64,000 nt of DNA from Flavobacterium sp. (GTDB taxonomy: Bacteria > Bacteroidota > Bacteroidia > Flavobacteriales > Flavobacteriaceae). The position numbers were made by a program, and so were the translations under genes. The stretch lies in contig NZ_JAIXSL010000007.1 of the NCBI RefSeq assembly GCF_027484705.1, forward strand, positions 186,001 to 250,000, read 5' to 3'. The notes beneath the pieces were generated by a model. The model saw nothing but the letters and a program-made list of their open reading frames with translations. It was not told the origin of the DNA and searched no databases. Positions 15,999 through 25,607 of the stretch are shown piece after piece. The first letter of the stretch is position 1. Each line of letters begins with the position of its first letter.

Positions 15999-18494
15999 AT
16001 GAAAAAATGCTATTGGCTATTGTTGTTGTTATCGCTTGCGGGTCAGGCGCAATTTCACGTCAATGGCATCATCAAAGACAGCTACACCAAAAAACCGCTT
16101 CCGTTTGTTTCGATAGTGCAAGACGGAAATTACAGTATTAGTGATGTCGACGGGAAATTTTCGATAGCTTCAAAAGAAAAAACATGCGTTTTAAAATTTT
16201 CATATACAGGTTACACTTCCGCTGAAATTTCGCTTGATGATGAGAAGAAATTCTTCAGCATCTTATTAAATCCGATAGCTTACGATTTGAATGAAGTGGT
16301 GGTTTCCAACAAAAATCCTGCACTCGAAGTTATTCGCAAAACCATTCGAAACAAAGCCCAAAACAATCCGCTTCAGAAACTAAAAACTTTCGAATTCAAG
16401 GCGTACAACAAATTGCTGATTACTGCAAACCCGGATTCCATCGATGGCAGAATCGATACGGTTTACATCAAAAAAGCCTTCGGTAAAAAGGAGCCCAAAA
16501 TCGATTCTTCGGATTATAAATTCAAGAAAGTCATCACGAAGCAGCATTTGTTCCAGACCGAGAAAATCTCGCAATTCCAATTCAACGACAAAGGTTTTAA
16601 GGAAACGATTCTCGGCACCAAAATGTCGGGTTTCAAACATCCGATTTATGAAATCCTCGCGTTCAACCTGCAATCCTTTTCGATTTACGACAACCAATAC
16701 GAATTGTTCGAAACGAAATACAACAGCCCAATCGCCGACCATACTTACCAGCAATACCGGTTTAAGATGCTCGACAGCATTTCGGTTCAGGGACGGAAAA
16801 CCTACATGATTTATTTCAAAAACCGCAAGAAAAGCAAAGCTGCCGGACTTGAAGGTGTGCTCTACATCGACGCCGAAAATTTCGCCGTCAACAAAGCGAT
16901 TATGCGCATCAAAGGCCTTTTGGACATCAGCGGCACGCACGAATTTGAATACCTGCCCGACGAAAAAATTTGGTTTCCTGTGCATAAGGTTTTCAAGATT
17001 GTCAAAGGCAAAAACAATTACGACATCCGGATTTTGGGCGAAACGCTTCCGTTTGATGCCGATGACGACAATACCGATGACACGCGAAAAAAAGTCGCTT
17101 CCGATTTTACTTATTTGATTTCAGAAAGCAGCCTGTTGGATATTCATCAGAACATTCCGGTCAAGATCAGGGATCCGTTTTTATTCATGGAAGTCAAGAA
17201 AGACGCCCCAAACCAAGACGAGGAATTCTGGAACCGTTACCGAAAAGACACTTTGGATTTGCGCAGCCAACGCACTTACATCGCGCTCGACAGCCTGGTC
17301 AGCAAACAGAAAATCGAAAAGCGTTTATTCGTCGGCAGAAAAGTGCTCAACGGCTATGTGCCTTTCGGTTATTTTGATTTCGATTTGCGCTACCTCATCA
17401 GTTATAACAATTACGAAGGGTTCCGTTTTGGCGTCGGTGGAAAAACAAGCGAGCAGTTCTCAAGGATTTTCCGTCTCGATGGCTATACCGCTTACGGAAC
17501 CAAAGATGGGCATTATAAATACAATCTTGGCGCAGCCATTCGCATCGGAAACCATTCGAGCACTTGGCTGGGCGCTTCTTATACGGATGATATCCGTGAG
17601 ATTGGTAGCACTTCGTTTGCCGTCGATAAAAGGGTTTTTAAGTTGTATAATCCTCGCCCAATCAACGTGAGTACGTTTTATTCGTATCAGAGTTGGCGCG
17701 CTTATTTCGAGACAAGATTCATCCCGAAAACGGAAAGTATCGGACAGTTGAGTTATGCGCAGATTGAGCCCAAATTCAATTATCAATACTTGCTGAACGG
17801 CAAAACTTACCAAGTATTCAATATGACGACGGCGCAATTTTCACTGCAATGGAATCCGTTCAGTGATTATATGCAAACCGAAGATGGGCGATTGGAAGTA
17901 GAAAAACGCTTCCCGAAATTTACGTTCCAGTTCACCCAAACGCTTCCGAAATGGCTGCAGAACGATTTCGTTTTCGGCAAAATCGATTTCCGTACGGAAT
18001 ACGAAAAAAAATACCTCAACGGACAAAAAACATCGGCCTTGCTTGAAGCTGGTTACGCGTTTGGCGACGTTCCCCTGACGCATTTATACAGCACTTCACC
18101 AAACAGTTTGACGGATGACAAAATTCTGCAGCGTATTACGATTGCCGGAAAAAATAGTTTTGAGACGATGTATTTCAATGAATTTTTCTCGAGTCAATAT
18201 TTGACTTTGCAAGGCAAACACGCTTTCAGAAAAGTTAGAATTTCCAGAAAAGCAAAACCCGTTTTCGTGCTCGTCACGCGCATGGCTTGGGGCGATTTGC
18301 GCAAAAAAGAACAGCATATCGGTTTTGAATATAAGACTTTGGACAAAGGCTATTTCGAGTCCGGACTTGAAATCAATCAGATTTATAGCGGTTTCGGGAT
18401 TGTAGGTTTCTACCGTTATGGCCCGAACCAGTTGCCGCGTTTTGAAGATAATATCGCGTTGAAATTGTCTTTCGTCTGGGATTTGGGATTTTAA
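15999..18494 (+). CDS. DUF5686 outer-membrane protein with CarboxypepD_reg-like N-terminal domain
   Basis: This 831-residue protein has a signal peptide (MKKCYWLLLLLSLAGQAQ), then a carboxypeptidase-regulatory-like beta-sandwich at about 20-100 (VNGIIKDSYTKKPLPFVSI through DLNEVVVSNKNPALEVI). A long DUF5686 region with alternating strands follows, ending in an aromatic-terminated strand (FVWDLGF) typical of an outer-membrane barrel. It resembles the scaffold of TonB-dependent receptors but lacks an evident plug. Function is unknown; an outer-membrane location is inferred. A TACCTTTA sequence (one mismatch to TAnnTTTG) about 35 nt upstream may be its promoter. Confidence 0.87.
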   Translation: MKKCYWLLLLLSLAGQAQFHVNGIIKDSYTKKPLPFVSIVQDGNYSISDVDGKFSIASKEKTCVLKFSYTGYTSAEISLDDEKKFFSILLNPIAYDLNEVVVSNKNPALEVIRKTIRNKAQNNPLQKLKTFEFKAYNKLLITANPDSIDGRIDTVYIKKAFGKKEPKIDSSDYKFKKVITKQHLFQTEKISQFQFNDKGFKETILGTKMSGFKHPIYEILAFNLQSFSIYDNQYELFETKYNSPIADHTYQQYRFKMLDSISVQGRKTYMIYFKNRKKSKAAGLEGVLYIDAENFAVNKAIMRIKGLLDISGTHEFEYLPDEKIWFPVHKVFKIVKGKNNYDIRILGETLPFDADDDNTDDTRKKVASDFTYLISESSLLDIHQNIPVKIRDPFLFMEVKKDAPNQDEEFWNRYRKDTLDLRSQRTYIALDSLVSKQKIEKRLFVGRKVLNGYVPFGYFDFDLRYLISYNNYEGFRFGVGGKTSEQFSRIFRLDGYTAYGTKDGHYKYNLGAAIRIGNHSSTWLGASYTDDIREIGSTSFAVDKRVFKLYNPRPINVSTFYSYQSWRAYFETRFIPKTESIGQLSYAQIEPKFNYQYLLNGKTYQVFNMTTAQFSLQWNPFSDYMQTEDGRLEVEKRFPKFTFQFTQTLPKWLQNDFVFGKIDFRTEYEKKYLNGQKTSALLEAGYAFGDVPLTHLYSTSPNSLTDDKILQRITIAGKNSFETMYFNEFFSSQYLTLQGKHAFRKVRISRKAKPVFVLVTRMAWGDLRKKEQHIGFEYKTLDKGYFESGLEINQIYSGFGIVGFYRYGPNQLPRFEDNIALKLSFVWDLGF

Positions 18495-18498
18495 CCAA

Positions 18499-18828
18499 TC
18501 AATGGTTGGAAACATATTTAAGCCCAATAATTGAGGCAATTAAAGTACTCAGAAAGAAAATCCTCCAAAACGTCGCGGGTTCCTTAAAAATAAAAATGCC
18601 CACGATGACGGTTCCTACCGCTCCGATTCCTGTCCAGACGGCGTAAGCGGTTCCGATAGGCAAAGTCTGTGAGGCTTTATACAACAACGCCATGCTGATG
18701 GAAAGGCTAATGAAAAAACCTAACAACCATAAGGTCGAGGTCGTGCCCGAAGTTTCTTTCGCTTTGCCGAGACAAGTCGCAAAACCGACTTCAAATAATC
18801 CGGCAATGACGAGCAACGCCCAGTTCAT
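18499..18828 (-). CDS. SMR-family exporter, Gdx/SugE (guanidinium exporter)-like
   Basis: The 109-residue protein has four helices and the essential membrane glutamate of SMR transporters (Glu13 in AGLFEVGFA). The segment TLPIGTAYAVWTGIGAVGT matches the Gdx/SugE branch rather than the EmrE branch. Gdx proteins exchange protons for guanidinium. The gene overlaps the stop of the upstream antiporter gene by 1 nt (TAATG), so it is the second gene of a two-gene operon. It converges on the DUF5686 gene with 4 nt between them. Confidence 0.9.
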   Translation of the reverse strand: MNWALLVIAGLFEVGFATCLGKAKETSGTTSTLWLLGFFISLSISMALLYKASQTLPIGTAYAVWTGIGAVGTVIVGIFIFKEPATFWRIFFLSTLIASIIGLKYVSNH

Positions 18829-21101
18829 TAGGGTTTTAGGATTAAGACAGAAGGCACGTTACTGAGCCAGACACTTTGAGAATCGACTAATTTTTTCCAG
18901 CTTTCAAGGCTGATGATCATCAAATCCTGTTTGGCTAAAAATTCCTTTTTCATGATACGATCCTGCAAAACATTGATATTGTCAGGGTACTTTTCCTCAA
19001 GCGAATGCAGCGCGCTTTCCATGACGAAATTGTTCTTAACCATATTGTTGATGTCGAGTACTGAAATATTCGAATTGTTGTTGTAGATCAGTTTCTGGCA
19101 ATAATCCATCAGGAAAGTGTCTTCGGAAAAGAACAGCGGCATGAATACATTTTTGACTTCCTGTAATTCCTTATCGATGAGCACCCCGAGCGGCATTTTG
19201 CTTTTGGAAATGATCTGGCGCGTTCTTTCGTCAAAAGGTGAATTCTCGAACAAGCCTTCTTTTCCGGTAAACTTATCAATCAGACGATCGGGATTGATAA
19301 TCCTTGTCGTGAACCCGAGCACTTTTCCGAGTAGCGTCCCTTCAAATATTGACTTTCCTAAACCAACCAATAACAAATCATAATCACCTTGGTTCGCAAT
19401 GTCTGCGATGTCGGTTTCGATATCGACTGTGGCTTTAAAAATGGTTGTGATTTCCTGCTGCAGCACTTTCGATTCTTCCAAAATCGGCATGAAACGTTTG
19501 CGTTCCTGCTCTTCGAGATTGTACGAGTGCATTTCATCACTCAACGACAAATGCATCGCGGTAACGCTTGAAGTTTCTTTCTGTTTCTTGACCAAGCTGT
19601 TAGCCAGTCGCAGCAAGGATCGGCCTTTTTCATTGTTCCCAAACGAAATCAGGATTTTATATTTACGGTCATTATCGCCGGTTTCCTCGGGAATGTATAC
19701 ATCTTTCGACTTGAATACGTAATTGATTAAATCCAGTGCCGGACCGGTCATAAAAGTCGTCACCAACGCCATAATCACCATCATCGTGAAAATTTCCGAA
19801 GTCAATACGCCCAAATCGAAACCGATGTTGAGCACGACGAGTTCCATGAGCCCGCGCGTGTTCATTAGTGCTCCGATTGTGAGGCTGTCTTTCCAGCTTT
19901 GACCAACAAATTTCGCGGCCAGAGCACTTCCGAAAAACTTTCCAGCCACTGCTACAAGAATGATAAATCCTGTAATTTTCCACAAATAAGGATCGTTAAT
20001 CAATCCGATTTGCGTTCTCAATCCGGTGAATACAAAAAACAGAGGCAGCAATAAGATGACTGAAACATCTTCGACTTTATTGATGAAAATCGCCCGGAAC
20101 TTTGCAATATCAGGCATAATTGCTCCGGTCATAAAAGCACCGAATAACGCATGGATGCCGATAATTTCAGTAACATAAGAAGATAAAATCAGCGTCAGGA
20201 AGAAAATCGCGACGACTGGTTTGTTGAGTTTGTTTTTAGTGCTGTATAAATCGCCGATGCGTTTCAAAAATGGTTTAACAACAAAAATCATCATCAAAAC
20301 GTAGGCAAAAGCAAGCCCGATGATATACAACGAACTTACGAATGAACCCGCTTTGACAATCGCGATAACGGCCGCCAAAATACACCAAGCGGTAATATCA
20401 TCTGTAGCTGCGCAAGTGATTACAATCGTTCCTATTCTGGTTTTGTGAATGCCACGTTCCTGCACAATACGCGCGAGTACCGGAAAGGCCGTAATGCTCA
20501 TGGCGATGCCCATGAAAAGGCTGAACGACAAGAATTCTATTCCGGCCGGAGCAAAACGATGGTAAACAAAATAAGCAAGTCCGATACCTAAAGTAAACGG
20601 AATGATGATGCTCGCATGGCTGATGACCAAAGCTTCGTTGGCTTTATTTTTCAGTACTTTTAAATCGAGTTCCATCCCGATGACGAACATGAAAAGAATC
20701 AATCCGATTTGGCTCAAAAACTGCAAATTACCTAAAGAAGCTACCGGAAATAACGCTGCCGAAAATTCCGGAAAATACATCCCTAGCAACGAAGGCCCGA
20801 GTACGATTCCGGCAATGATTTCACCAATTACGGTAGGCTGCCCGATTTTGCGGAACATCCAGCCGAAGAAACGCGCAACGATAATAATCGTGATGATTTG
20901 GGCAAGCAATATCGCCAACGGATGCTGAACATTGTGCACCATCGAGGCTAAGAATTCTGACCATTGCGTTTTGTTAGAATTCACCGCAACGATGTTTCGT
21001 CCTGCTTCGAGGAATTTTCCCTGACACAAAATCAGGTAAATCAGTACCGAAAAACCGCCAGTCACAACAATGTAAAAAATGGTATTCTTAAAATTCTTCA
21101 T
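18828..21101 (-). CDS. Cation:proton antiporter, CPA2 family, with C-terminal cytoplasmic domain
   Basis: The product has 757 residues if begun at the ATG giving MKNFKNTIFYIVV; a TTG two codons upstream is also open. After one N-terminal helix and a short extracytoplasmic stretch come about 12 helices with the CPA2 pattern (GQPTVIGEIIAGIVLGPSLLG, CAATDDITAWCILA with the paired aspartates, ALMNTRGLMELVVLN). The last 280 residues or so are soluble and resemble universal-stress-type domains (YKILISFGNNEKGRSLLRLA). It likely exchanges Na+ or K+ for protons. The SMR gene is translationally coupled downstream. Confidence 0.91.
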   Translation of the reverse strand: MKNFKNTIFYIVVTGGFSVLIYLILCQGKFLEAGRNIVAVNSNKTQWSEFLASMVHNVQHPLAILLAQIITIIIVARFFGWMFRKIGQPTVIGEIIAGIVLGPSLLGMYFPEFSAALFPVASLGNLQFLSQIGLILFMFVIGMELDLKVLKNKANEALVISHASIIIPFTLGIGLAYFVYHRFAPAGIEFLSFSLFMGIAMSITAFPVLARIVQERGIHKTRIGTIVITCAATDDITAWCILAAVIAIVKAGSFVSSLYIIGLAFAYVLMMIFVVKPFLKRIGDLYSTKNKLNKPVVAIFFLTLILSSYVTEIIGIHALFGAFMTGAIMPDIAKFRAIFINKVEDVSVILLLPLFFVFTGLRTQIGLINDPYLWKITGFIILVAVAGKFFGSALAAKFVGQSWKDSLTIGALMNTRGLMELVVLNIGFDLGVLTSEIFTMMVIMALVTTFMTGPALDLINYVFKSKDVYIPEETGDNDRKYKILISFGNNEKGRSLLRLANSLVKKQKETSSVTAMHLSLSDEMHSYNLEEQERKRFMPILEESKVLQQEITTIFKATVDIETDIADIANQGDYDLLLVGLGKSIFEGTLLGKVLGFTTRIINPDRLIDKFTGKEGLFENSPFDERTRQIISKSKMPLGVLIDKELQEVKNVFMPLFFSEDTFLMDYCQKLIYNNNSNISVLDINNMVKNNFVMESALHSLEEKYPDNINVLQDRIMKKEFLAKQDLMIISLESWKKLVDSQSVWLSNVPSVLILKP

Positions 21102-21152
21102 AAGCAAATAAGTGCTGATTTTTGCTATTCATTGCGGGCAAAGATGCGAAAC

Positions 21153-21160
21153 CAAATATA
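21153..21160 (-). promoter_or_regulatory. -7 promoter box of the CPA2-SMR operon
   Basis: The minus strand reads TATATTTG, a perfect TAnnTTTG, about 51 nt before the antiporter start. Confidence 0.6.
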
Positions 21161-21259
21161 TAAATTATAACGGCAAAAAAATAGTAACTCAAATTTAATA
21201 TCCTTAAAAAAAACAAATAAATCTCCCGTAATGATGAAGTGGTTTTCTCTTGTTTTATT

Positions 21260-21267
21260 TACCTTTG
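21260..21267 (+). promoter_or_regulatory. -7 promoter box of the MMPL transporter gene
   Basis: TACCTTTG is a perfect TAnnTTTG, 19 nt before the ATG at 21287. It argues against the upstream GTG start in the same frame, which would precede it. Confidence 0.62.
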
Positions 21268-21286
21268 TCGCTTCTTTGCATCGTTT

Positions 21287-23647
21287 ATGAAAAACACCAT
21301 AAAAGTCGGATTTTGGGAAAAATTGGCCCGAATCATACTTAAAAATAGAATCACCATACTAATCGCGATTGCAGCCATCACCATTTTTCTGGGTTTTCAG
21401 TGGCGCAATCTCAGCATGACGTATACCGAGGCGAACTTGCTTCCTAAAAAACATATCGTCAACCAGCAGTATCAGGATTTCTTGAATAAATTCGGCGAAG
21501 AAGGCAACCTCATCGTCATTGGCTTTAAAGACCCGACTTTTTTCACACCCAAAGCCTTTGCCGCCTGGAGTGAATTGATGACAAGTTTGAAAAATACGCC
21601 CGAAGTCGAACTTGTGGTTTCTCTAAGCGACCTCAAAAAACTCGAAAAAGACACGATTGATCAAAAATTTCAACTTATTCCGCTAATTGATCAGACGCAA
21701 ACCAAAGACGCGGCTTACCTTCAAAAAATCAAACACGAACTTTTTAATAATTTGCCGTTTTACGAAGGCTTACTGTTCAATAAAGAATCGGGCAGCATCC
21801 GTTCGGCGATTTATCTCAAGAAAAGCATCGTCAATACCGAACGCAGGAAAACATTCATTCTCGAAAATCTGGTTCCGGCCGTAGAAAAATTCGAGAGAGC
21901 CACCAAAATCGATCTTCGAGTATCGGGCATGCCTTACATTCGAACGATTAATGCTGAGAACATGAAAGGCGAAATCGGCCTGTTTATAGGCGCTGCGCTG
22001 TTAGTGGTTTCGCTGATTTTCTTTTTGTTCTTCCGTTCTTGGCGCGCGACCTTCATTTCAATATTCATTTTAATTTTCGGCGTGATGTGGTCGTTCGGAA
22101 CTTTGGGATTGTTCCATTATAAAATTACGATCCTGACCGCGATCATTCCGCCATTGATTATTGTCATCGGAATTACGAACTGCATTTTCCTGATCAACAA
22201 ATACCAACAGGAAATCAAGCTGCACAACAACCAGGCTAAGGCTTTGCAACGTGTAATCTCTAAAATCGGAGTTTCTACTTTGATGACTAACATGACCACA
22301 GCGATGGGTTTTGCGACGTTTATGATTGCAGGAAATGATCTGCTTTTTGAATTCGGTTTGGTGACTTCGATTAACGTGATTACAGTGTATTTGCTGACGT
22401 TGCTCGTCGTGCCGATTGTATACAGTTTTATGCCGTTACCGAAAGAAAAGCACTTGTACCACTTGAGCAAAAATTACATTTCCGCGTTATTGGATTGGGT
22501 TGAAAGCATTGTCAAAACCAAACGCACACGCATTTATATCATCTACGGATTGCTTTTAATTTTTAGCGTCATCGGCGTTACCCAAATGAAAGTTTCGGGA
22601 AGTTTGATTGGCGAAATGCCCAAAAGCGCTTCGTTTTTCAAGGATATACTTTTTTATGAAAAAGAATTCAGCGGCGTGATGCCCCTCGAAATCATGATTG
22701 ACACGCACCGCAAAAAAGGCGTGATGAAACTCTCCACGATGAAGAAAATGGACGAGCTTCAGGAAACCATTTCGAAAATCCCTGAATTGTCAAAACCGGT
22801 TTCTGTCGTCAATTTGGTGAAGTATTCTAAACAGGCTTTTTACAACGGAAATCCGGATTATTATGAATTGCCGACTTCTCAGGAACAGGCTTTTATTTTG
22901 TCATACGCTAAAAATGCTACGAAGAATACAAAGGATAATCTAATGAAAAGCTACGTCGATTCAACCGGACAATATGCCAGAATCACGACGTTTATGAAAG
23001 ATATCGGCACCGAAGATATGGCGCGCGTTGAGAAACAACTCAAAACCAAAATCAAAGAAATTTTCCCGGAAGACCGATACAGCGTGACGCTCACCGGAAA
23101 AGCGCTCGTGTTCCAGAAAGGAACTTCCTACCTGATTGACAACCTCATCGAATCGTTGATTTTTGCGATTCTGATGATTGCCGGACTCATGGCTTATTTG
23201 TTCCGTTCGGTTAAAATGGTGATGGCTTCGGTGATTACGAATATTCTGCCTTTGTGCATCACTTCGGGATTGATGGGCTATTTCGGGATTCCGCTGAAAC
23301 CGTCAACGATTTTGGTGTTCAGTATTGCGTTCGGGATTTCGGTCGATAACGCGATTCAGTTTATGGCCAAATACCGCCACGATTTGTTGATGAACAACGG
23401 AAAAGTCAAAAAATCGGTGATGAGTGCGTTGCGTGAAACCGGTATCAGTACTTTCTACACTTCAATCGTTTTGATTTTCGGCTTTGCTATTTTTACGCTG
23501 TCGAGTTTTGTGGGCACAATTGCTTTGGGCGGACTCATTTCGTGTACGCTGCTCTTTGCGATGTTCGCGAACCTGCTCGTATTGCCGGCTTTAGTATTGA
23601 CGTTTGAAAAAAAGAAAGCCAATAAAGAAGATTACGAAGAAGAATAA
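21287..23647 (+). CDS. MMPL/RND family transporter
   Basis: The start at MKNTIKVGFWEKLARIIL is chosen because a promoter box lies just upstream. The 786-residue protein shows the duplicated RND layout: a first helix (about 22-38), a large extracytoplasmic loop, a block of helices with GEIGLFIGAALLVVSLIFFLF and the GITNCIFLINKYQQEI segment, then a second loop and a second block with IAFGISVDNAIQFMAKYRHD. Both halves have the sterol-sensing-like signature of MMPL exporters. Such proteins export lipids or hydrophobic compounds; the substrate is unknown. It precedes asnS on the same strand but a repeat and promoter separate them. Confidence 0.92.
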   Translation: MKNTIKVGFWEKLARIILKNRITILIAIAAITIFLGFQWRNLSMTYTEANLLPKKHIVNQQYQDFLNKFGEEGNLIVIGFKDPTFFTPKAFAAWSELMTSLKNTPEVELVVSLSDLKKLEKDTIDQKFQLIPLIDQTQTKDAAYLQKIKHELFNNLPFYEGLLFNKESGSIRSAIYLKKSIVNTERRKTFILENLVPAVEKFERATKIDLRVSGMPYIRTINAENMKGEIGLFIGAALLVVSLIFFLFFRSWRATFISIFILIFGVMWSFGTLGLFHYKITILTAIIPPLIIVIGITNCIFLINKYQQEIKLHNNQAKALQRVISKIGVSTLMTNMTTAMGFATFMIAGNDLLFEFGLVTSINVITVYLLTLLVVPIVYSFMPLPKEKHLYHLSKNYISALLDWVESIVKTKRTRIYIIYGLLLIFSVIGVTQMKVSGSLIGEMPKSASFFKDILFYEKEFSGVMPLEIMIDTHRKKGVMKLSTMKKMDELQETISKIPELSKPVSVVNLVKYSKQAFYNGNPDYYELPTSQEQAFILSYAKNATKNTKDNLMKSYVDSTGQYARITTFMKDIGTEDMARVEKQLKTKIKEIFPEDRYSVTLTGKALVFQKGTSYLIDNLIESLIFAILMIAGLMAYLFRSVKMVMASVITNILPLCITSGLMGYFGIPLKPSTILVFSIAFGISVDNAIQFMAKYRHDLLMNNGKVKKSVMSALRETGISTFYTSIVLIFGFAIFTLSSFVGTIALGGLISCTLLFAMFANLLVLPALVLTFEKKKANKEDYEEE

Positions 23648-23670
23648 CCGCTTTTGAATTGGAAACTGCT

Positions 23671-23755
23671 GCCCTAGCCCTGATAGCAGCGATATCCTTT
23701 TTTGCCGGCGTTCGGCAGAAAAGATTTAGCGAATAGCAGGATGAGCTTCTGAAAA
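23671..23755 (+). repeat. Dispersed structured element, copy C (uninterrupted)
   Basis: It reads CCCTAGCCCTGATAGCAGCG, then ATCCTTTTT, the inner stem TGCCG/CGGCA, AAAAGAT, TTAGCGAATAGCAGG and ATGAGCTTCTGAAAAT. The outer stem is CCTG/CAGG here, where copies A and B have CCCG/CGGG, so both sides changed together. It ends 34 bp upstream of asnS and 10 bp before its promoter box, in the same orientation. Confidence 0.78.
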
Positions 23756-23765
23756 TAAATAAAAT

Positions 23766-23773
23766 TATATTTG
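23766..23773 (+). promoter_or_regulatory. -7 promoter box of asnS
   Basis: TATATTTG is a perfect TAnnTTTG, 16 nt before the asnS ATG and directly after dispersed element C. Confidence 0.65.
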
Positions 23774-23789
23774 CATAAAATTCGAGAAC

Positions 23790-25223
23790 ATGAAACATAC
23801 GAAAGTAAAAGACTTACTGCAAAGCCACAGCACGATCACAGAAGTAAACGCCAAAGGTTGGGTAAGGACTTTTAGGAACAATCAGTTTATTGCTTTGAAT
23901 GACGGTTCGACTTTGAATAACATCCAATGCGTGGTTGATTTTGAAAATACACCTGAAGAAACTTTAAAAAGAATCACCACCGGAGCCGCGATTTCAGTCA
24001 TTGGCGCGCTTGTCGAAAGTCAGGGTGCGGGTCAGAAATATGAAATCCAGGTTTCTAAATTGGAAATTCTGGGCGATTCGGATGCCGAGAAATTCCCAAT
24101 GCAGCCCAAGAAACACTCGCTGGAATTCTTGCGTGAGAATGCGCATTTGAGAGTTAGAACCAATGCTTTCGGTGCGATCATGCGCGTGCGTTCGGTTTTG
24201 GCTTTTGCGGTGCACCAGTATTTTCAGGAAAAAGGTTTTGTGTATGTGAATACGCCGGTGATTACGGGCGCGGATGCCGAAGGTGCGGGCGAAATGTTCC
24301 AAGTGACCGCCTTGCCTTTGGATAATTTGCCGAGAACCGAAGACGGCAGCATCAATTACAGAGAAGATTTCTTTGGAAAACATACGAACTTAACGGTTTC
24401 AGGCCAACTCGAAGGCGAGACTTTCGCGATGGCTTTAGGGCAGATTTATACGTTCGGGCCGACGTTCCGCGCTGAGAACTCAAACACTTCTCGTCACTTG
24501 GCGGAATTCTGGATGATTGAGCCTGAAGTAGCGTTCAATGATTTGGATGACAACATGGATTTGGCCGAAGACTTCATCAAATATGTGGTGAAATATGCCG
24601 TCGATAAATGCGGTGATGATTTGAAATTCCTAGAAGGAAGACAAGCCGACGAAGAAAAAGCGAAACCGCAAGCTGAAAGAAGTGAAATGACTTTGCTTGA
24701 GAAATTGAATTTCGTGATGCACAATGATTTCAAACGCGTTTCCTACACCGAAGCGATTAGCATTTTACGCGATTCGACTCCAAATAAAAAGAAAAAATTC
24801 AATTATATCATAGAGGAATGGGGCGCTGATTTGCAATCGGAGCACGAACGTTTCTTGGTCGAAAAGCATTTCAAATGCCCGGTGATTTTATACGATTATC
24901 CAGCGAACATCAAAGCGTTTTACATGCGTCTGAACGAAGACGGAAAAACCGTGCGCGCCATGGACATCCTGTTCCCCGGAATTGGGGAAATCGTCGGCGG
25001 TTCGCAAAGGGAAGAACGTTACGATGTTTTGGTGGAGAAAATGAAAGCACTCGGCATCGATGAAGAAGAACTTTGGTGGTATCTCGATACGCGCCGTTTC
25101 GGAACCGCAGTACATTCCGGTTTCGGTTTAGGTTTTGAGAGATTGGTGTTGTTTGTGACGGGTATGAGTAATATTCGTGATGTGATTCCGTTTCCGAGAA
25201 CGCCTATGAATGCGGAATTTTAA
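23790..25223 (+). CDS. asnS: Asparaginyl-tRNA synthetase
   Basis: The 477-residue class IIb synthetase has an N-terminal OB-fold anticodon-binding domain ([21 protein letters not shown]) and then the catalytic core, with motif 2 as [21 protein letters not shown] split around a short turn and motif 3 as [15 protein letters not shown]. The [21 protein letters not shown] segment is characteristic of AsnRS. It charges tRNA-Asn. The length is normal. It has its own promoter and is followed by the large inverted-repeat element. Confidence 0.97.
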   Translation: MKHTKVKDLLQSHSTITEVNAKGWVRTFRNNQFIALNDGSTLNNIQCVVDFENTPEETLKRITTGAAISVIGALVESQGAGQKYEIQVSKLEILGDSDAEKFPMQPKKHSLEFLRENAHLRVRTNAFGAIMRVRSVLAFAVHQYFQEKGFVYVNTPVITGADAEGAGEMFQVTALPLDNLPRTEDGSINYREDFFGKHTNLTVSGQLEGETFAMALGQIYTFGPTFRAENSNTSRHLAEFWMIEPEVAFNDLDDNMDLAEDFIKYVVKYAVDKCGDDLKFLEGRQADEEKAKPQAERSEMTLLEKLNFVMHNDFKRVSYTEAISILRDSTPNKKKKFNYIIEEWGADLQSEHERFLVEKHFKCPVILYDYPANIKAFYMRLNEDGKTVRAMDILFPGIGEIVGGSQREERYDVLVEKMKALGIDEEELWWYLDTRRFGTAVHSGFGLGFERLVLFVTGMSNIRDVIPFPRTPMNAEF

Positions 25224-25229
25224 ATCTTT

Positions 25230-25601
25230 TTCTTTTGTCTTGATACAAAAGAAACAAAAAATCAAGGCTGGATAAAATTTGCTAAAAATGACAATCCGAC
25301 GCTAAAAGAAATGAACTCGCTGCGCTCAGACAGCATTTCTTTTTTAACGCGTCGGATTGTCATTTTCTTAACGCAAATTTTATAAGGCCGAAAAACAGCC
25401 GTTGTTATATTAACCATAGTTTCTCAATAACGTATACATGGCATTTTATAAAATCGGCGTTAAGAAAATATTTTTAAAATCCGTTAAGAACGAAAAACTG
25501 TTTGAGCGCAGCGAGTTTTTTTCGTTTAGGATTTTGGAAATATTTTTAGCCGATTTTATGAAGCCTTGATTTTTTGCTTCTTTTGTATCAAGACAAAAGA
25601 A
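25230..25601. repeat. 372-bp composite inverted-repeat element between asnS and rpoN
   Basis: The ends, 25230-25269 and 25562-25601, are 40-bp terminal inverted repeats with one mismatch; each has its own internal palindrome (CTTTTGT ... ACAAAAG). Inside are two long hairpins. Hairpin 1 pairs 25285-25302 with 25349-25366 (18 bp, perfect) and 25304-25313 with 25334-25343. Hairpin 2 pairs 25448-25458 with 25549-25559, plus inner A+T-rich stems. The 20-nt loops, 25314-25333 and 25498-25517, are complementary to each other at 19 of 20 positions. No ORF of note is present, so it looks non-autonomous. Together with its flanks it fills the whole 413-bp spacer. Confidence 0.85.
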
Positions 25602-25607
25602 GATTCG

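Noticed and set aside
16380..16985. Minus-strand ORF of 201 codons within the DUF5686 gene
   Set aside because: It is a shadow frame of a well-supported outer-membrane protein with no recognisable features.
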